Below, one piece after another: positions 19,481-28,560 of a stretch of DNA of 64,000 bases. The first letter of the stretch is position 1, and every line of letters starts with the position of its first letter. The notes under the pieces were generated by a model. It was not told where the DNA came from, did not search any database, and worked only from the letters and a program-made list of their open reading frames with translations. The translations under genes were made by a program, and so were the position numbers. The stretch is from an actinobacterium acMicro-4 (GTDB lineage: Bacteria > Actinomycetota > Actinomycetes > Actinomycetales > Microbacteriaceae): positions 73,351 to 137,350 of the forward strand of contig JNSD01000001.1 of assembly GCA_000754445.1 (NCBI GenBank), written 5' to 3'.

Positions 19481-19954
19481 GTGTCACACGTGCACCACTG
19501 GGCCCCTCTCGCCCTCGTTGTGGGCATGGTGCTGACGGGCTGCCAGGGCCCCGCTGAAGACACCCCACCTACCACCGATGTCGCCGACGACTCGCCTTTC
19601 GTGGAGACTCTCGCTCCAGAGTTCGTTCCCGAGCGACTACCAGGTGGTTCGGCGAGAGAAAACCAACCCCACATTGATGACGTCATTGCTGAGGCCACGG
19701 AGAATGCGCGGGGTGATGTAATCGGCCTTGAACTCGTGGAAGCGCTGGTGGAGGCCGGGTATTCCCTGGAGGACATAGAACTGACCCCGGATAAGTCTTT
19801 GACCGAGCGTCCGGCGGATTCGACGGCACTTGCTCTTCGCTTTGGTGAGGAGTGCCTCATAGCCCAGTGGGGACGCAACTGGTATGCCTCTCCGGTTGAG
19901 CCGCTGCTCGCTAGCGGCACGTTTCTTCTTGGCAAGACCGTGTCTCTAGACTAG
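19481..19954 (+). CDS. Putative small lipoprotein (DUF6993-like)
   Basis: A 157-residue secreted protein. The N-terminus has a hydrophobic segment (about residues 7–20) ending in the lipobox VLTGC, followed by a Thr/Pro/Asp-rich linker and a compact C-terminal domain of about 85 residues containing LVEALVEAGYSLEDIELTPD and one cysteine-containing GEECLIAQWGRN. It resembles actinobacterial DUF6993 proteins of unknown function that are commonly encoded beside ssb and ettA. The GTG at 19481 follows AGGGAGG, which is sequestered in a hairpin. The gene ends six bases before ettA. Confidence 0.75.
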   Translation: MSHVHHWAPLALVVGMVLTGCQGPAEDTPPTTDVADDSPFVETLAPEFVPERLPGGSARENQPHIDDVIAEATENARGDVIGLELVEALVEAGYSLEDIELTPDKSLTERPADSTALALRFGEECLIAQWGRNWYASPVEPLLASGTFLLGKTVSLD

Positions 19955-19960
19955 GAAACT

Positions 19961-21643
19961 ATGGCTGAGTTTATTTACACGATGGTGCGCGCCCGCAAGG
20001 CGATCGGCGACAAGCTGATTCTCGACGATGTCACCATGTCGTTTTTCCCCGGTGCAAAAATTGGCATGGTCGGCCCGAACGGTGCTGGTAAGTCGACCAT
20101 TCTCAAGATCATGGCAGGCCTCGACACCCCCAGTAACGGTGATGCCACGCTCAGCCCCGGCTACACCGTGGGAATTCTGTTGCAAGAGCCCGAGCTGGAC
20201 ACATCAAAGACTGTTCTGGAGAACGTCCGTGATGGCGTTCGTGAGATTCACGAGAAGATCGTCCGCTTCAACGAGATTTCAGCGGCCATGTCGGACCCGG
20301 ACGCGGACTTCGATGTTCTGCTGGCTGAGATGGGAACGCTGCAAGAGGCCATCGATGCAGCGGATGCCTGGGACTTGGACTCGCAACTGGAACAGGCCAT
20401 GGACGCTCTGCGTTGCCCACCCTCAGATGCTGCGATTTCGCATTTGTCCGGGGGTGAAAAGCGCAGAGTTGCGCTGTGTAAATTACTGCTCGAAAAGCCC
20501 GACCTGTTACTCCTCGATGAGCCCACCAACCACTTGGACGCGGAGAGCGTGCTGTGGCTGGAACAGCACCTGTCCAAATATCCCGGCGCTGTAATCGCCA
20601 TAACCCACGACCGGTACTTCCTTGACCACGTCGCTCAGTGGATTGCTGAAGTTGACCGTGGCCGCCTCTATCCCTATGAGGGCAACTATTCGACCTACTT
20701 GGAAAAGAAGGCAGAGCGCCTCAACGTTCAAGGGAAAAAAGATCAGAAACTGGCGAAGCGTTTGGCGGATGAACTCGAGTGGGTTCGCTCGAATGCGAAA
20801 GGTCGCCAGGCTAAGTCCAAAGCCCGTCTTGCTCGTTACGAAGAGATGGCCACCGAAGCCGAGCGCACCAAGAAGCTTGATTTCGAAGAGATTCAGATTC
20901 CACCGGGGCCTCGCCTTGGCCAGCAGGTGTTGGAGGCTAAATCCATCACGAAGGGCTTTGGCGACCGAGTCCTGATTGAGAACCTGAGTTTCACCTTGCC
21001 CCGCAATGGCATTGTGGGCATCATCGGCCCGAACGGTGTGGGTAAGTCGACGTTGTTCAAAACAATTGTTGGCATGGAGACCCTCGATGGTGGCGAGCTT
21101 GTGGTGGGGGCGTCAGTCAAACTCTCCTATGTTGACCAAGACCGTTCGGGAATTGATTCGTCAAAGACTCTCTGGGAAGTCGTCTCTGACGGATTGGATG
21201 TGATTCAGGTCGGGCATGTGGAGATTCCCTCCAGGGCCTATGTGTCGAGTTTTGGCTTCAAGGGCCCCGACCAGCAGAAGAAGGCAGGTGTCCTCTCCGG
21301 TGGAGAGCGAAACCGCTTGAACCTTGCCCTGACCCTGAAGCAGGGCGGAAACCTTCTTTTGCTCGACGAGCCCACCAACGACCTTGATGTGGAAACGCTC
21401 TCGAGCCTTGAAAATGCACTCTTAGAATTTCCGGGTTGCGCTGTGGTGATTACCCACGATCGGTGGTTCCTTGACCGCGTGGCAACCCACATTTTGTCCT
21501 ACGAAGGAACTGAGAAAGAGCCCGGCTACTGGCACTGGTTCGAAGGTAACTTCGAATCCTACGAGCAGAACAAGATTGAGCGCCTGGGGCCTGAGGCCGC
21601 AACACCCCACCGCTCCACCTATCGCAAACTTACGAGGGACTAG
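19961..21643 (+). CDS. ettA: ABC-F protein EttA (energy-dependent translational throttle)
   Basis: A 560-residue soluble ABC-F ATPase with two nucleotide-binding domains: Walker A GPNGAGKS (about residue 39) and GPNGVGKS (about 355), signatures LSGGEKRR and LSGGERNR, Walker B LLLLDEPTNHLD and LLLLDEPTNDLD. The linker between them (KLAKRLADELEWVRSNAKGRQAKSKARLARYEEM) is the ABC-F P-site tRNA interaction motif. EttA binds the ribosomal E site and gates the first elongation steps according to ATP level. Its 3' end overlaps the convergent tesB by 14 bases. TAGACT lies eight bases before the ATG, within the end of the preceding gene. Confidence 0.95.
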   Translation: MAEFIYTMVRARKAIGDKLILDDVTMSFFPGAKIGMVGPNGAGKSTILKIMAGLDTPSNGDATLSPGYTVGILLQEPELDTSKTVLENVRDGVREIHEKIVRFNEISAAMSDPDADFDVLLAEMGTLQEAIDAADAWDLDSQLEQAMDALRCPPSDAAISHLSGGEKRRVALCKLLLEKPDLLLLDEPTNHLDAESVLWLEQHLSKYPGAVIAITHDRYFLDHVAQWIAEVDRGRLYPYEGNYSTYLEKKAERLNVQGKKDQKLAKRLADELEWVRSNAKGRQAKSKARLARYEEMATEAERTKKLDFEEIQIPPGPRLGQQVLEAKSITKGFGDRVLIENLSFTLPRNGIVGIIGPNGVGKSTLFKTIVGMETLDGGELVVGASVKLSYVDQDRSGIDSSKTLWEVVSDGLDVIQVGHVEIPSRAYVSSFGFKGPDQQKKAGVLSGGERNRLNLALTLKQGGNLLLLDEPTNDLDVETLSSLENALLEFPGCAVVITHDRWFLDRVATHILSYEGTEKEPGYWHWFEGNFESYEQNKIERLGPEAATPHRSTYRKLTRD

Positions 21644-22532
21644 GGACGCGAACCATTCCCTCTTGAGCGACCGAGGCAATGAGATGTCCGTCTCGGGAGA
21701 AGATTTTTCCCAGCGCCAACCCGCGGCCACTTCTGGCTGATGGCGATTCCTGGACATAGAGGAACCATTCGTCAGCGCGTGCGAAGCGATGCCACCACAT
21801 AGCGTGGTCAAGACTTGCAAACTTAAGTCCCGGTGTTGCCCAACTGATTCCGTGGGCACGCATGACGGGCTCCAAAATGCTGAAGTCGCTTGCATAGGCG
21901 AGCGCCGCCCGATGCAGGTTGGGGTCATCGGGGATAGCTCCGATGGACTTGAGCCACACCGCTTGATGGGGAACGCGGTCCCCATCCACGCTCACATAGA
22001 GCGAGGAGGGGAAGTGGCGCAGATCAAACGCCCGAGTTTTAGCCCACACATCGGCAATCGGATGGTTGATCGCGCTCAGCACCTCCTGAGCGCTCGGGAG
22101 GCTCTCAGGGTCGGGGATGCCCTCAGGCATCGAGGCCTCGTGTTCCAGGCCTTCGTCCTCGTCCTGAAAGGACGAAATCATCGAAAAGATGGGTTGGCCT
22201 TTTTGGTAAGCCTGGACCCGGCGGGTGGAAAACGAGCGCCCGTCGTGGATGCGATCTACCGCGAAGGTGATGTCATCGGCAATGTCTCCCGGCCGCAGAA
22301 AATAACCGTGGAGTGAGTGGATGACGCGCTCTTTCGGAATCGTGTGCATGGCGGCGAGTGCGGCCTGTGCCATAACCTGGCCGCCAAATACCCGGCCGTG
22401 AGGCTGCCATTGGCTGGGCCCTGTGAAGATGTCTTCCCTGGTTCGTGCCGTGCTACTCGAGAGGGTGAGAGCCTCGAGCATGCTTGCCATGGGGTCCGGG
22501 GGTGGTGCGCTGGTGTCACGTGACGAGTCCAT
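21630..22532 (-). CDS. tesB: Acyl-CoA thioesterase II
   Basis: A 300-residue double hot-dog thioesterase that hydrolyses medium- and long-chain acyl-CoA. Family motifs are GRVFGGQVMAQAALAA, VIHSLHGYFLRPGD and, in the second half, LDHAMWWHR with the conserved aspartate/histidine region. ATG 22532 is chosen over codons 9 and 18 residues upstream because a −10-like TAAACT lies seven bases before it and because the upstream ATG would overlap the start of the divergent gene. The 22-base intergenic gap is thus a shared divergent promoter. Confidence 0.9.
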   Translation of the reverse strand: MDSSRDTSAPPPDPMASMLEALTLSSSTARTREDIFTGPSQWQPHGRVFGGQVMAQAALAAMHTIPKERVIHSLHGYFLRPGDIADDITFAVDRIHDGRSFSTRRVQAYQKGQPIFSMISSFQDEDEGLEHEASMPEGIPDPESLPSAQEVLSAINHPIADVWAKTRAFDLRHFPSSLYVSVDGDRVPHQAVWLKSIGAIPDDPNLHRAALAYASDFSILEPVMRAHGISWATPGLKFASLDHAMWWHRFARADEWFLYVQESPSARSGRGLALGKIFSRDGHLIASVAQEGMVRVPSPS

Positions 22533-22539
22533 GGGTTGT

Positions 22540-22545
22540 AGTTTA
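22540..22545 (-). promoter_or_regulatory. −10 element for tesB in a divergent promoter
   Basis: On the minus strand TAAACT is followed by seven bases and the tesB ATG (near-leaderless). The same bases read on the plus strand give TAGTTT (22539–22544), a candidate −10 for the divergent gene at 22555. Both promoters would overlap and compete. Confidence 0.45.
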
Positions 22546-22554
22546 GAGGGCGTC

Positions 22555-23232
22555 ATGTCCCATTTTTTTTCCCTGGAGTCCAACCCGGCCCGCCTTGACG
22601 CGATTCAGTTCCTTCAGCGCGCGGCGAGAGTGAATGATGGCTCCGCTCGGCTCATTGCCGATGGCACCTATCTTCAGGTCTATGTCGGGGTGTTGTTCCC
22701 CCGGGGGCTCCTGGATCGAACGCCCACGGTGTTGGGACTGCGTGTCTTTGGCCTCGCGGAGCCCGTCACCTTTGATGTGGTGGTTCCGATTGAGTCTCTG
22801 GTGCACCGTTTGACTGTCGGCTCCGAACAGGGCGAGACCGCCAACCGAGTTCCTGCTGAGGTCGCATCCTTGCAGTGGGCAGCCATCACGCCGCCCCAAG
22901 ATGGCTGGCGTCGTCGCCTGGCTGTCAGCACTGAAGCGCTCCGCGCGGCTGCTGCGACTGGTGTTGCGAAAGTCGCTGAAACTGTGCCTGAGACGATTGG
23001 GGAATCTGTGTTGCAGAAGGTTCGGGCAGAGGTCTGGGGCAGCATGATTACCAATCACAAGAGAATCCCTGCTGGTGCAGCCTTCGCTGCCGATGCTCTG
23101 GGGTTGCTCGCTGGAAGTTCACTGCAGGTTCACACGCTGGAGAACTGGGTGCGCCTGAGTTCCAAAGCTGGTTACGTTCTGGTGAAGTTCCCCGGGGGTC
23201 AGAGCTTCGAGGACGATGACGACGAGGGGTAA
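22555..23232 (+). CDS. Conserved hypothetical protein
   Basis: A 225-residue soluble protein I cannot place in a named family. It lacks a signal peptide or membrane helix. The N-terminal half is beta-rich (TYLQVYVGVLFPRGL, VLGLRVFGLAEP), the C-terminal half contains an alanine-rich helix (residues about 120–150) and ends with an acidic tail EDDDDEG. The start at ATG 22555 is the one nearest the divergent promoter; the longer frame reads through tesB. Its last 34 bases overlap the convergent truncated-haemoglobin gene. It probably acts in the cytosol. Confidence 0.65.
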   Translation: MSHFFSLESNPARLDAIQFLQRAARVNDGSARLIADGTYLQVYVGVLFPRGLLDRTPTVLGLRVFGLAEPVTFDVVVPIESLVHRLTVGSEQGETANRVPAEVASLQWAAITPPQDGWRRRLAVSTEALRAAAATGVAKVAETVPETIGESVLQKVRAEVWGSMITNHKRIPAGAAFAADALGLLAGSSLQVHTLENWVRLSSKAGYVLVKFPGGQSFEDDDDEG

Positions 23233-23624
23233 TCCTCGAACGTGTTGACCATAGAGAGCGCTGCCCGCTCCAGGTAGTCCCACAGTTCGCCCTCGTCCAG
23301 GGGAGAGAGCTCGAGGCAATCGAGCGCTGTGCGCATGTGAGTGAGCCATCGCTCTTTGGCATCTGGATTGACATGAAAAGCCGCGTGCCGCATGCGCAGG
23401 CGCGGGTGCCCACGTTGATCGCTGTAGTCGGTGGGGCCACCAAAGTACTGCTGGAGAAAACTCGAGAGTCGCCAGATGGCGCCCTCTAGGTCGCCCTCGG
23501 GATACATCGGGCGAAGCCGCTCATCCGCTCGGATTCCCTCGTAAAACTTGGCGACAAGGGTGTCGAAGGTTGCCGAACCACCAATCCGCTCATACAGTGC
23601 AGAACCGCGGGAAAGATCGGTCAT
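23199..23624 (-). CDS. glbO: Group II truncated haemoglobin (TrHbO type)
   Basis: A 141-residue globin of the 2-over-2 class. The proximal histidine is visible in LRMRHAAFHV, the distal B10 tyrosine in KFYEGIR, and the G8 tryptophan that defines group II in KERWLTHM. GlbO proteins bind oxygen tightly and are tied to membrane respiration or peroxide/NO handling in actinobacteria. The C-terminus ends in a serine run (DYPSSSSSSKL). It lies immediately downstream of the MscS gene (two-base gap) and is therefore probably cotranscribed with it. Confidence 0.9.
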   Translation of the reverse strand: MTDLSRGSALYERIGGSATFDTLVAKFYEGIRADERLRPMYPEGDLEGAIWRLSSFLQQYFGGPTDYSDQRGHPRLRMRHAAFHVNPDAKERWLTHMRTALDCLELSPLDEGELWDYLERAALSMVNTFEDYPSSSSSSKL

Positions 23625-23626
23625 GC

Positions 23627-24601
23627 CTAGCGCTTGGGTTTCTTAGACTCGGTGGTGGTTGATTGCGCTCCATCGGCCACCCGTGCCTGGCCCTGTCGGT
23701 GGGAATCGGTGTTCTCGACGATCATGCGGTTCAGAGCCGGGATATCGATTCCCCTTGTGTCGAGTGCGTCTTTCAGCGCGCGATAGAGGGCACGCTCGGC
23801 ATCCCACTGTTCTCCAGCTCGAACCTTGACCACCAGGCGCAGGGTAATCGCCTCAGCGGAAAGCGACTGGATGCCCCAGACCTCAGGTTCTTCGATGACC
23901 TTTCGGCGCCACTGAGGCGAGTGGGCAAACGTCTTTGCGGTCTCCAGAAGCAGGTCTTGAATGTCGTCGATATTGGACCGGTAGGGAACAGGAAGATCCA
24001 TGATGACTCTGGACCAGTCCTGGGTTTGGTTCCCCACGCGCAGGATCTCGCCGTTGCGGACATACCAGAGGGTTCCCGACACATCACGAATCTCGGTGAC
24101 TCGGATTCCCACTCGCTCGACTACTCCGGATGCGACGCCTAAGTCGACGACATCTCCGACACCGAGTTGATCTTCGAAGACCATGAACAAGCCATTGAGC
24201 AAGTCTTTGACAATGCTTTGGGCCCCAAATCCGAGCGCTGCTCCGATGATTCCAGCACTGGCCACCAACGCGGTCACCGAGAAGCCAAGCTCGCTCAGGA
24301 CAAGAATGACCACGACGGAGGCTATGACCCAGGTGGCCGTGTTGTTGAACACGGAGCCCAGCGTTCTTGTCCGTTGGACAGCGCGCAGAGCTTCGACCGG
24401 GCTTGCCGTGAGCTCGCTGGTGTCATCGACGTTGTGAGCCTTTTTGACTCCCGTGACCACCTGATTCACTACTCGCTTGATAACACTGCGAATAATAATT
24501 CTGCCGATTAAGCCGGCGGCAATTACGCCGAGAATCCGGAAGAACGTCGAATAGGTGGCAACCGCCTCAACCAGCCACGACCAGAACTCTCCCAGATCCA
24601 T
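23627..24601 (-). CDS. MscS-family mechanosensitive channel
   Basis: A 324-residue small-conductance channel homologue. Three predicted membrane helices end with the pore-lining helix GIIGAALGFGAQSIVKDLLNG (about residues 130–150), followed by the beta-domain motif VGDVVDLG and the VRNGEILRVGN segment, then a cytoplasmic alpha/beta domain. The C-terminal ~35 residues are basic and polar. It should release solutes on hypo-osmotic shock. A −10-like TAACAT sits six bases before the ATG. Pairing with the globin gene is probably transcriptional. Confidence 0.9.
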   Translation of the reverse strand: MDLGEFWSWLVEAVATYSTFFRILGVIAAGLIGRIIIRSVIKRVVNQVVTGVKKAHNVDDTSELTASPVEALRAVQRTRTLGSVFNNTATWVIASVVVILVLSELGFSVTALVASAGIIGAALGFGAQSIVKDLLNGLFMVFEDQLGVGDVVDLGVASGVVERVGIRVTEIRDVSGTLWYVRNGEILRVGNQTQDWSRVIMDLPVPYRSNIDDIQDLLLETAKTFAHSPQWRRKVIEEPEVWGIQSLSAEAITLRLVVKVRAGEQWDAERALYRALKDALDTRGIDIPALNRMIVENTDSHRQGQARVADGAQSTTTESKKPKR

Positions 24602-24607
24602 ACCCCC

Positions 24608-24613
24608 ATGTTA
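24608..24613 (-). promoter_or_regulatory. −10 element, predicted leaderless promoter of the MscS gene
   Basis: On the minus strand TAACAT is followed by six bases and the ATG at 24601. The element lies just at the 3' end of pepN, so the channel gene could be transcribed independently of pepN. Confidence 0.45.
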
Positions 24614-27172
24614 CGCCGGTGTTGCAGCAGAATCGCTGGCCTGGACTCGAAGCGCTCGTTTCACCCCGGCAAGATTTTCTTCCACGATGCGACGAAGGGC
24701 CGGAATGCTCGGGTGGGTAGCGAGCCATTGCTCGCTCGCTGCGACCAAACTCTCACTCACGAGCGAGCTCGGATAGAGGCCCTCGACGATGTATTCGGCA
24801 ATCTTGTAGGTCCGCTCTTCCCAGATTTCTTCGAGTATCGCGAAGTAGGGCTCGACTAACCCCTCAAGGTCGCGCTGATTATTGACGAGGTCATAGCCGA
24901 GGGTGAGAGAGCGAACGATTGCGTTGGGAATAGTGGCATCGCCCGTGAGGCGATCAAAGATCGCCCTCTTGGACGCGGCCCCGGGCAGAAGCGACTCTGC
25001 CCGTGCTGCAGCTTGTTGGCCATTGGAGGTGTTGTCAGTGGAGAGGGCTTCTGCAATATCCGATGGTGTCGCCCCACCACACAGGGCGAGTCCGGCCAGC
25101 AATTCCCATTCCAGATCGGTGTCGATTGCTAGCCCTGGCAGGGTTGTCTTTCCTGCGCGCAGCGCGCGCAGGAGCTCGAGGTGTTCGGGGGTGCTGGCCA
25201 GCCCGCAGAAGGCTTTCACCAGCTGGAACTGGATGTCGCTTCCGGCCACGGCGCTCTCGGCGAGTGACCAGATGGCGCTTCCCGCCTGAGCGAGAGCGGT
25301 GGCTCGCCTCGAGGGTGTCACATAGTTCCGCACAACCAGGGCTAATTGCCCCAGTGCTGTTCGCACGGTGGTGCTCTCGGTCTCGGCGCCTATGTGCTGA
25401 AGCACCAGGTCGATGAAGTTCTGGGGTGGGATTTCAGCATCTCTCGTTGCATCCCACGTGCTTCCCCACACCAGGGCGCGGGCCAGCGGGTCTTCGATTG
25501 CTGAGAGGTTCTTGATTGCAAAAGCGTGAGATTGAGGGTCCAGGCGAATCTTTGTGTAAGCCAGGTCATCGTCATTGATGAGGATCAGGTCCGGTCGCGG
25601 TAACCCGACAAGCGCGGTAATGGATGTTTCTGCCCCATCCGCGTCGAGTTCGATGCGCTGGTGGCGTCTCGTGACGCCGTCCTTGTCGGCGTTGTAGAGG
25701 CCAACCGCGAGTCGGTGGGGTCGAAGTGTTGGCCATTCCACCGGAGCGCTCTGGATCAAGTCGGCTTGGGTGATAACACCCTGATCGTCGACCTCGATTC
25801 GGGGAATCATGGTGTTCACCCCGGCGGTTTCCAGCCACACAGAACTCCAACCCCCCAGCTCGCGACCGCTGGTGGCTTCGAGTTCCGTGAGTAAATCGGC
25901 GAGTGTGGCATTACCCCACTGGTGCTTGACAAAGTAGTTGTGAACGCCCGAGAAGAAGGCCTCCTCGCCGACCCACGCCACCAATTGCTTGAGCACCGAG
26001 CCACCCTTTGCATAGGTGATGCCATCAAAGTTGACCTGAACATCTTCGATGTCTCGAATATTTGCCACAATCGGGTGAGTCGAGGGCAATTGATCTTGCT
26101 TGTATGCCCAGCTTTTTTCCATGGCGTGGAACGTTGTCCACGCGTGGGTCCATTCGGTGGCCTCAGCGGTGGCGATGGTGGAGGCCCACTCCGCAAATGA
26201 TTCGTTGAGCCAGAGATCGTTCCACCAGGTCATGGTCACTAGGTCGCCAAACCACATGTGTGCCAGTTCGTGGAGGATTGTGACGACTCGACGCTCGCGA
26301 ATCGCATCGGAAACCTGGGAGCGAAAAACATAGGTTTCCGTAAACGTCACCGCTCCGGCGTTCTCCATTGCCCCGGCATTGAACTCTGGAACAAAAAGCT
26401 GGTCATACTTCTCAAACGGGTAGGGGACGCCGAATCTCTTCTCGAAATACGCGAAGCCCTTCTTGGTGATGTCGAAGATGTAGTCCGCATCGAGAAATTC
26501 AGACAGCGATGCCCTGGCGTAGAGGCCAAGCGGAATGGTTGCTCCGCTCGAGCTGGTCAGCTCGTCGCGCACCACTGTGTAAGGCCCGGCAATGAGGGCT
26601 GTGATGTAGGAAGAGATTCGGGGCGAGGGGGAGAAAGACCAGGTCGCTGATGCCCCCTCAACCTCGGGTGATGGGCTTGGTTGGTTCGAGACAATCTGCC
26701 AGGTGGCCGGTGCCTGAATAGTGAACTGGAAGGATGCCTTGAGGTCGGGCTGTTCAAAAACTGGGAAGACACGGCGCGAGTCTGGAACCTCGAACTGCGT
26801 GTAGAGATACACCTCTCCATCGACTGGGTCAATGAACCGGTGGAGTCCCTCGCCGCTGTTGGTATACGAGTGCTCCGAGACCACAACCAGGGTGTTCCAT
26901 TCCGACAGGTTCACAAGCGCGATCCGCGAGTCGGAAAATACAGTGTCTGGGTCTAGCGAGCTGCCATTGAGGCTGACCTGGCGCACCCGCTCCGCAATGA
27001 TGTCGATGAAGCTTGAGGCGCCAGGGCTCGCCTGGAAAGTGACCTCCGTGGTGGTTGTGAACCTCGGGGAGACGGCAACCTCGCGCAGGTCGATGTCGAT
27101 GAGGTAGCTCTCCACCTGGATGAGCCGAGACCTCGCGGCGGCCTCATCGCGGGTTAGATTTTCACCGGACAC
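24611..27172 (-). CDS. pepN: Aminopeptidase N (M1 family)
   Basis: An 853-residue zinc aminopeptidase. The exopeptidase motif GAMENAGAVTF (about residues 268–278) and the zinc-binding HELAHMWFGDLV...NESFAE (HExxH plus a glutamate 19 residues on) are intact, and the ERAP1-like C-terminal helical domain fills the remainder. It is a broad-specificity cytosolic peptidase. Two adjacent GTG codons are possible starts; the one at 27172 has AAGGAG at better spacing and gives the SGENLTRDEA N-terminus normal for the family. Confidence 0.95.
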   Translation of the reverse strand: MSGENLTRDEAAARSRLIQVESYLIDIDLREVAVSPRFTTTTEVTFQASPGASSFIDIIAERVRQVSLNGSSLDPDTVFSDSRIALVNLSEWNTLVVVSEHSYTNSGEGLHRFIDPVDGEVYLYTQFEVPDSRRVFPVFEQPDLKASFQFTIQAPATWQIVSNQPSPSPEVEGASATWSFSPSPRISSYITALIAGPYTVVRDELTSSSGATIPLGLYARASLSEFLDADYIFDITKKGFAYFEKRFGVPYPFEKYDQLFVPEFNAGAMENAGAVTFTETYVFRSQVSDAIRERRVVTILHELAHMWFGDLVTMTWWNDLWLNESFAEWASTIATAEATEWTHAWTTFHAMEKSWAYKQDQLPSTHPIVANIRDIEDVQVNFDGITYAKGGSVLKQLVAWVGEEAFFSGVHNYFVKHQWGNATLADLLTELEATSGRELGGWSSVWLETAGVNTMIPRIEVDDQGVITQADLIQSAPVEWPTLRPHRLAVGLYNADKDGVTRRHQRIELDADGAETSITALVGLPRPDLILINDDDLAYTKIRLDPQSHAFAIKNLSAIEDPLARALVWGSTWDATRDAEIPPQNFIDLVLQHIGAETESTTVRTALGQLALVVRNYVTPSRRATALAQAGSAIWSLAESAVAGSDIQFQLVKAFCGLASTPEHLELLRALRAGKTTLPGLAIDTDLEWELLAGLALCGGATPSDIAEALSTDNTSNGQQAAARAESLLPGAASKRAIFDRLTGDATIPNAIVRSLTLGYDLVNNQRDLEGLVEPYFAILEEIWEERTYKIAEYIVEGLYPSSLVSESLVAASEQWLATHPSIPALRRIVEENLAGVKRALRVQASDSAATPA

Positions 27173-27274
27173 CACGAACTCCTTGAGGACACTCGGGGAA
27201 ACATCCCCTGGGAAAACGCAGCGCTCTGGGAGCTCTAGCTTAGCCCGTGCTGTCGTGAAGGCTGGCTCAGCGGA

Positions 27275-28408
27275 CTAAGCGCGGCCTTTCTTGGCGTCAA
27301 TGGTGACAGTGACCTCTTCGGGTAGTTCCTCGGCTGATTCCCCGGCCTGAGTAATCGGCTTGAAGTCAGCTGGCACCTTGGGGAGTTCGATGGAGTTGAT
27401 GGCCACGACAATGTCAGACGAGGACGTCCGCATGCGCTGCAGAAAGTCGTTCACGTACGACTGCTGGCGACGAATGTCATCGAGCTGCCGCTCCAAATCG
27501 GAGCCCAGTGAACCCACCAACTCGTCGGCATCGGCAGCGAGATCGCGTGCGCGCTTGACTGTCGAGGTAATGATTGTCTCGGACAATAATCGAGCGTTGC
27601 CCAAGACTTCTTCCTCGCGTGCCAAGGCGGACTGAAGGACACGATCTGCTTCTTGGGTGAGTTCTTCTGCTCTCTTGGCAGCTTCCTTGACAACCGCATC
27701 AGCCTGCTCGTAGGCCTTCCGCTGGTACTCGTCGGCCTCTTCGTGGATCGTGGCGCGGGCGCTTTCTGCCTCCTGGATTTGCCGACGAATACTGGCGTCG
27801 GTGCTCACAGCGCTCTCTTGGGCTGCATGGAGAACCTCGGCGGCTTCACGCTTGACCTGCTCAGCCTGGCGGGATGCCTCGGCGGTGATGTCAGAGGCTG
27901 TCTTTTCGGCTTGGCTGATTGTGGTTGAGGCGGTGCGTTCCGCACGGTCTCGAGCCCTGGCCGCTTTTCCCGCTTCTTCGGCAATCTTCTGACGCAGCTG
28001 GGTGGCTTCGCTCTCAACCTCAAGACGAAGCTCATCCGTTTCGCGCTTGGCATCGGAGCGAACTTTGCGGGCATCTTTGTCCGCTGCCTCGCGAATCTGA
28101 GCAGCTTCGCTCTGGGCCTTGCCAACAGTTGCGGCCGCCTCCACCGCGGCGTCGTCGACGAGCTTCTTCGCCTGTTTCTCGGCCGTAGAGAGAGTTTCTT
28201 GAAAAGCAGCGCCAAACTTGGAAAAGTTAGGCTTTACGGACTCGACCTGGGCACCCGCGATTTCGCGCGTCAGGCGTTGTATCGTGCGCTGGTTCTCGCC
28301 ACGCTCTTGTTCAAGGCGTTCGAGGCGTTCAGTCAGCTCGCGGACGTGATTCTCAACATCGTTGCGCCCGACCCCGATGAATGCACGACGAAAATTGTTA
28401 CCCACCAT
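27275..28408 (-). CDS. Long coiled-coil protein, DivIVA/cytoskeletal-like
   Basis: A 377-residue protein whose residues about 20–300 are almost continuous heptad-rich alpha-helix, dominated by Ala, Glu, Lys, Arg and Gln. The N-terminus (FRRAFIGVGRNDVENHVREL) resembles the membrane-binding head of DivIVA proteins in which F-x-x-x-x-x-G-x-x-x-x-x-V precedes the first coil. Tail residues 320–377 are less helical and end in basic KKGRA. The ATG at 28408 follows AAGGGGG; the longer start at 28435 was rejected. Likely roles are polar scaffolding or cell-wall growth organisation, as for DivIVA, Scy or FilP in actinobacteria, but assignment to one of these is not possible from sequence. Confidence 0.7.
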   Translation of the reverse strand: MVGNNFRRAFIGVGRNDVENHVRELTERLERLEQERGENQRTIQRLTREIAGAQVESVKPNFSKFGAAFQETLSTAEKQAKKLVDDAAVEAAATVGKAQSEAAQIREAADKDARKVRSDAKRETDELRLEVESEATQLRQKIAEEAGKAARARDRAERTASTTISQAEKTASDITAEASRQAEQVKREAAEVLHAAQESAVSTDASIRRQIQEAESARATIHEEADEYQRKAYEQADAVVKEAAKRAEELTQEADRVLQSALAREEEVLGNARLLSETIITSTVKRARDLAADADELVGSLGSDLERQLDDIRRQQSYVNDFLQRMRTSSSDIVVAINSIELPKVPADFKPITQAGESAEELPEEVTVTIDAKKGRA

Positions 28409-28481
28409 GATTACCCCCTTCGCTCGTTGCATCACTTATTGTAAGCTGGAAAGGTGGGAAAAAAAATCACTTTTGCGCTGA

Positions 28482-28499
28482 CCTCACGACCGCGTGAGG
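28482..28499. promoter_or_regulatory. Perfect inverted repeat in the divergent intergenic region
   Basis: CCTCACG-ACCG-CGTGAGG, seven-base arms with a four-base centre, lies between the divergent coiled-coil and rpiB genes. It may be a regulator-binding site; no matching regulator is identified. Confidence 0.4.
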
Positions 28500-28560
28500 C
28501 AACATTTCAGTTTCCCTGGGGAACACCGCACTGAGGATTCTCTCACCCCGACAGTGGATT

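Noticed and set aside
27600-28200. Plus-strand frames opposite the coiled-coil gene
   Set aside because: They are shadows of the high-GC Ala/Glu/Arg-rich coding strand and show no conserved motif.
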